From: 2-01-FULL-39-10-A sp964565795
Lineage (GTDB): Bacteria > Patescibacteriota > Microgenomatia > Levybacterales > UBA12049
DNA length: 5,099 nt
Reading direction: 5' to 3'
Assembly (NCBI GenBank): GCA_964565795.1
Contig: CAZMGC010000050.1
Location: forward strand, 1 to 5,099
In this document: positions 4,600 to 5,099 of the stretch, one piece after another
Layout: each line of letters begins with the position of its first letter
How positions within the stretch are numbered: position 1 is the first letter of the stretch
The notes under the pieces: model-generated
What the model was told of the DNA's origin: nothing
Database searches by the model: none
What the model saw: only the letters and a program-made list of their open reading frames with translations
Program-made: the position numbers and the translations under genes

Positions 4600-5076
4600 A
4601 TGACATCTTTAGAAAGACCAAAACCTGAAATTATACATAAATTTGAAGATCCATTTAAGCATTCTGGAAACATAAAAGCATTTCTTGAAAATGAAAGAGT
4701 AGGATCATTAGCATACTCAAGAAACTATGAGACTGGCGGGTGGAATATCGAACAAGTTGAAGTAAGTGAAGGATCAAAGGGAAAAGGAATAGGCGCAACA
4801 CTAATACGATCTTTTGTTGACCAAGTCGGACCAGGTCAGATCGTAGATGGCGCAATTATTCATACTTCTACCTATCAAACGCTAGCAGGACGATATGGAA
4901 GCGAGCTATTACCTGGAACCTCAGTAGATGTACCCATTGATGACTTCCCAAATCTAGCTTTAGTCCGTGGTTTCAGGTTCTGCGGTGTAGACATAACTAG
5001 AATTTTAATCGAAAAATCTCCGTCAGAATTAGATGGTATTGAATTTAATCTAGAACTTGAAGGCAGAACTCTCTAG
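4600..5076 (+). CDS. GNAT-like N-acetyltransferase
   Basis: This encodes 158 residues from ATG 4600, 3 nt after the previous stop, ending at TAG 5074-5076. The order of elements fits a GNAT fold: strand VGSLAYS (34-40), strand WNIEQVEVSEG (48-58), then motif A, KGKGIGATLIRSF (60-72). Motif A matches the acetyl-CoA pyrophosphate-binding (Q/R)xxGx(G/A) loop with Lys in place of Gln/Arg, followed by its helix. Next come strand QIVDGAIIH (80-88), a Tyr-containing helix TYQTLAGRYG (91-100), and a C-terminal LVRGFRFCGVDITRILIEK segment (121-139) where GNATs place the 'GF' turn and the last strands. GNAT enzymes transfer an acetyl group from acetyl-CoA to amines on proteins, small molecules or antibiotics; the substrate here is unknown. 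Lys60 at the usual Gln/Arg position and a long acidic insert (SVDVPIDDFP, 108-117) are unusual. It is likely co-transcribed with the 302-aa protein. The fold is likely, but activity is not proven by the motif. Confidence 0.8.
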   Translation: MTSLERPKPEIIHKFEDPFKHSGNIKAFLENERVGSLAYSRNYETGGWNIEQVEVSEGSKGKGIGATLIRSFVDQVGPGQIVDGAIIHTSTYQTLAGRYGSELLPGTSVDVPIDDFPNLALVRGFRFCGVDITRILIEKSPSELDGIEFNLELEGRTL

Positions 5077-5082
5077 GCACCA

Positions 5083-5099
5083 TAGCTACGCAAGGCCAG
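5083..5099. repeat. Diverged second copy of the palindrome's left half, cut by the window edge
   Basis: TAGCTACGCAAGGCCAG at the right edge matches 3596-3612 at 15 of 17 positions, differing only at the two bases equivalent to 3600-3601. It starts 6 nt after the GNAT-like gene's stop. If it is the same type of element, the bases beyond the window should complete a palindrome with compensating changes. The two copies bracket the 3688-5076 operon. Confidence 0.65.

Noticed and set aside
4371..4673. Minus-strand open frame across the end of the 302-aa gene and the start of the GNAT-like gene
   Set aside because: It has low-complexity Ser/Leu composition, no recognisable motif, and overlaps two better genes; antisense artefact.
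3649..5076. 302-aa protein plus GNAT as a toxin-antitoxin pair
   Set aside because: GNAT toxins pair with short RHH-type antitoxins; the partner here is a 302-residue helical protein with no DNA-binding motif, so there is no support.
1..5099. CRISPR arrays, tRNA or rRNA genes, insertion sequences
   Set aside because: No regularly spaced repeats, cloverleaf-like segments, rRNA-like stretches or transposase motifs were seen on reading both strands.

Overview
The window looks like a stretch of an AT-rich, gene-dense bacterial genome, most likely from the Candidate Phyla Radiation (Patescibacteria, possibly Microgenomates-like). The reasons are inferential: most genes have no Shine-Dalgarno site, starts include GTG, spacing is very tight, many proteins are small and unrecognised, one protein resembles the Patescibacteria-associated DUF5663 family, and a membrane-anchored NAGPA-type phosphodiester glycosidase is present. 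TGA is used as a stop (951-953), so the SR1/Gracilibacteria code is not indicated. Bacterial-type -10 boxes and a lipobox argue against an archaeon.

Layout. (1) Positions 2-2131, plus strand: a tightly packed cell-envelope gene set. It holds the C-terminal part of a protein with an RlpA/3D-like double-psi beta-barrel signature, a small helical DUF5663-like protein, and a single-pass membrane protein with a coiled coil and an extracellular phosphodiester glycosidase domain. The genes are 4 nt apart, then overlap by GTGA. (2) Positions 2132-3571, minus strand: three small genes (a lipoprotein, a ParB-like HHR-motif protein, and a two-helix membrane protein), each with its own candidate promoter immediately before its start codon. 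The lipoprotein gene abuts the glycosidase gene stop-to-stop with no spacer. (3) Positions 3572-3687: a divergent control region with a perfect 15-bp-arm palindrome. (4) Positions 3688-5076, plus strand: a two-gene operon of a 302-aa protein I do not recognise and a GNAT-like acetyltransferase. A diverged half-copy of the palindrome starts after it at 5083 and runs off the window.

How the parts may work together. The first block plausibly serves cell-wall or surface-glycan processing. The minus-strand genes and the last operon cannot be assigned to a pathway. The most striking common thread is regulatory: four of the annotated genes (starts at 2545, 3048, 3571 and 3688), plus a 14-codon mini-ORF at 3111, have a -10 hexamer only 6-10 nt from the start codon, which predicts leaderless or near-leaderless mRNAs. 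Three of these share an extended -10 of the form TGATA(C/G)AAT. Two otherwise unlike minus-strand proteins also share an N-terminal MGxx(L/I)GGHD(L/I) motif. No CRISPR array, tRNA, rRNA, transposase or phage gene was seen.
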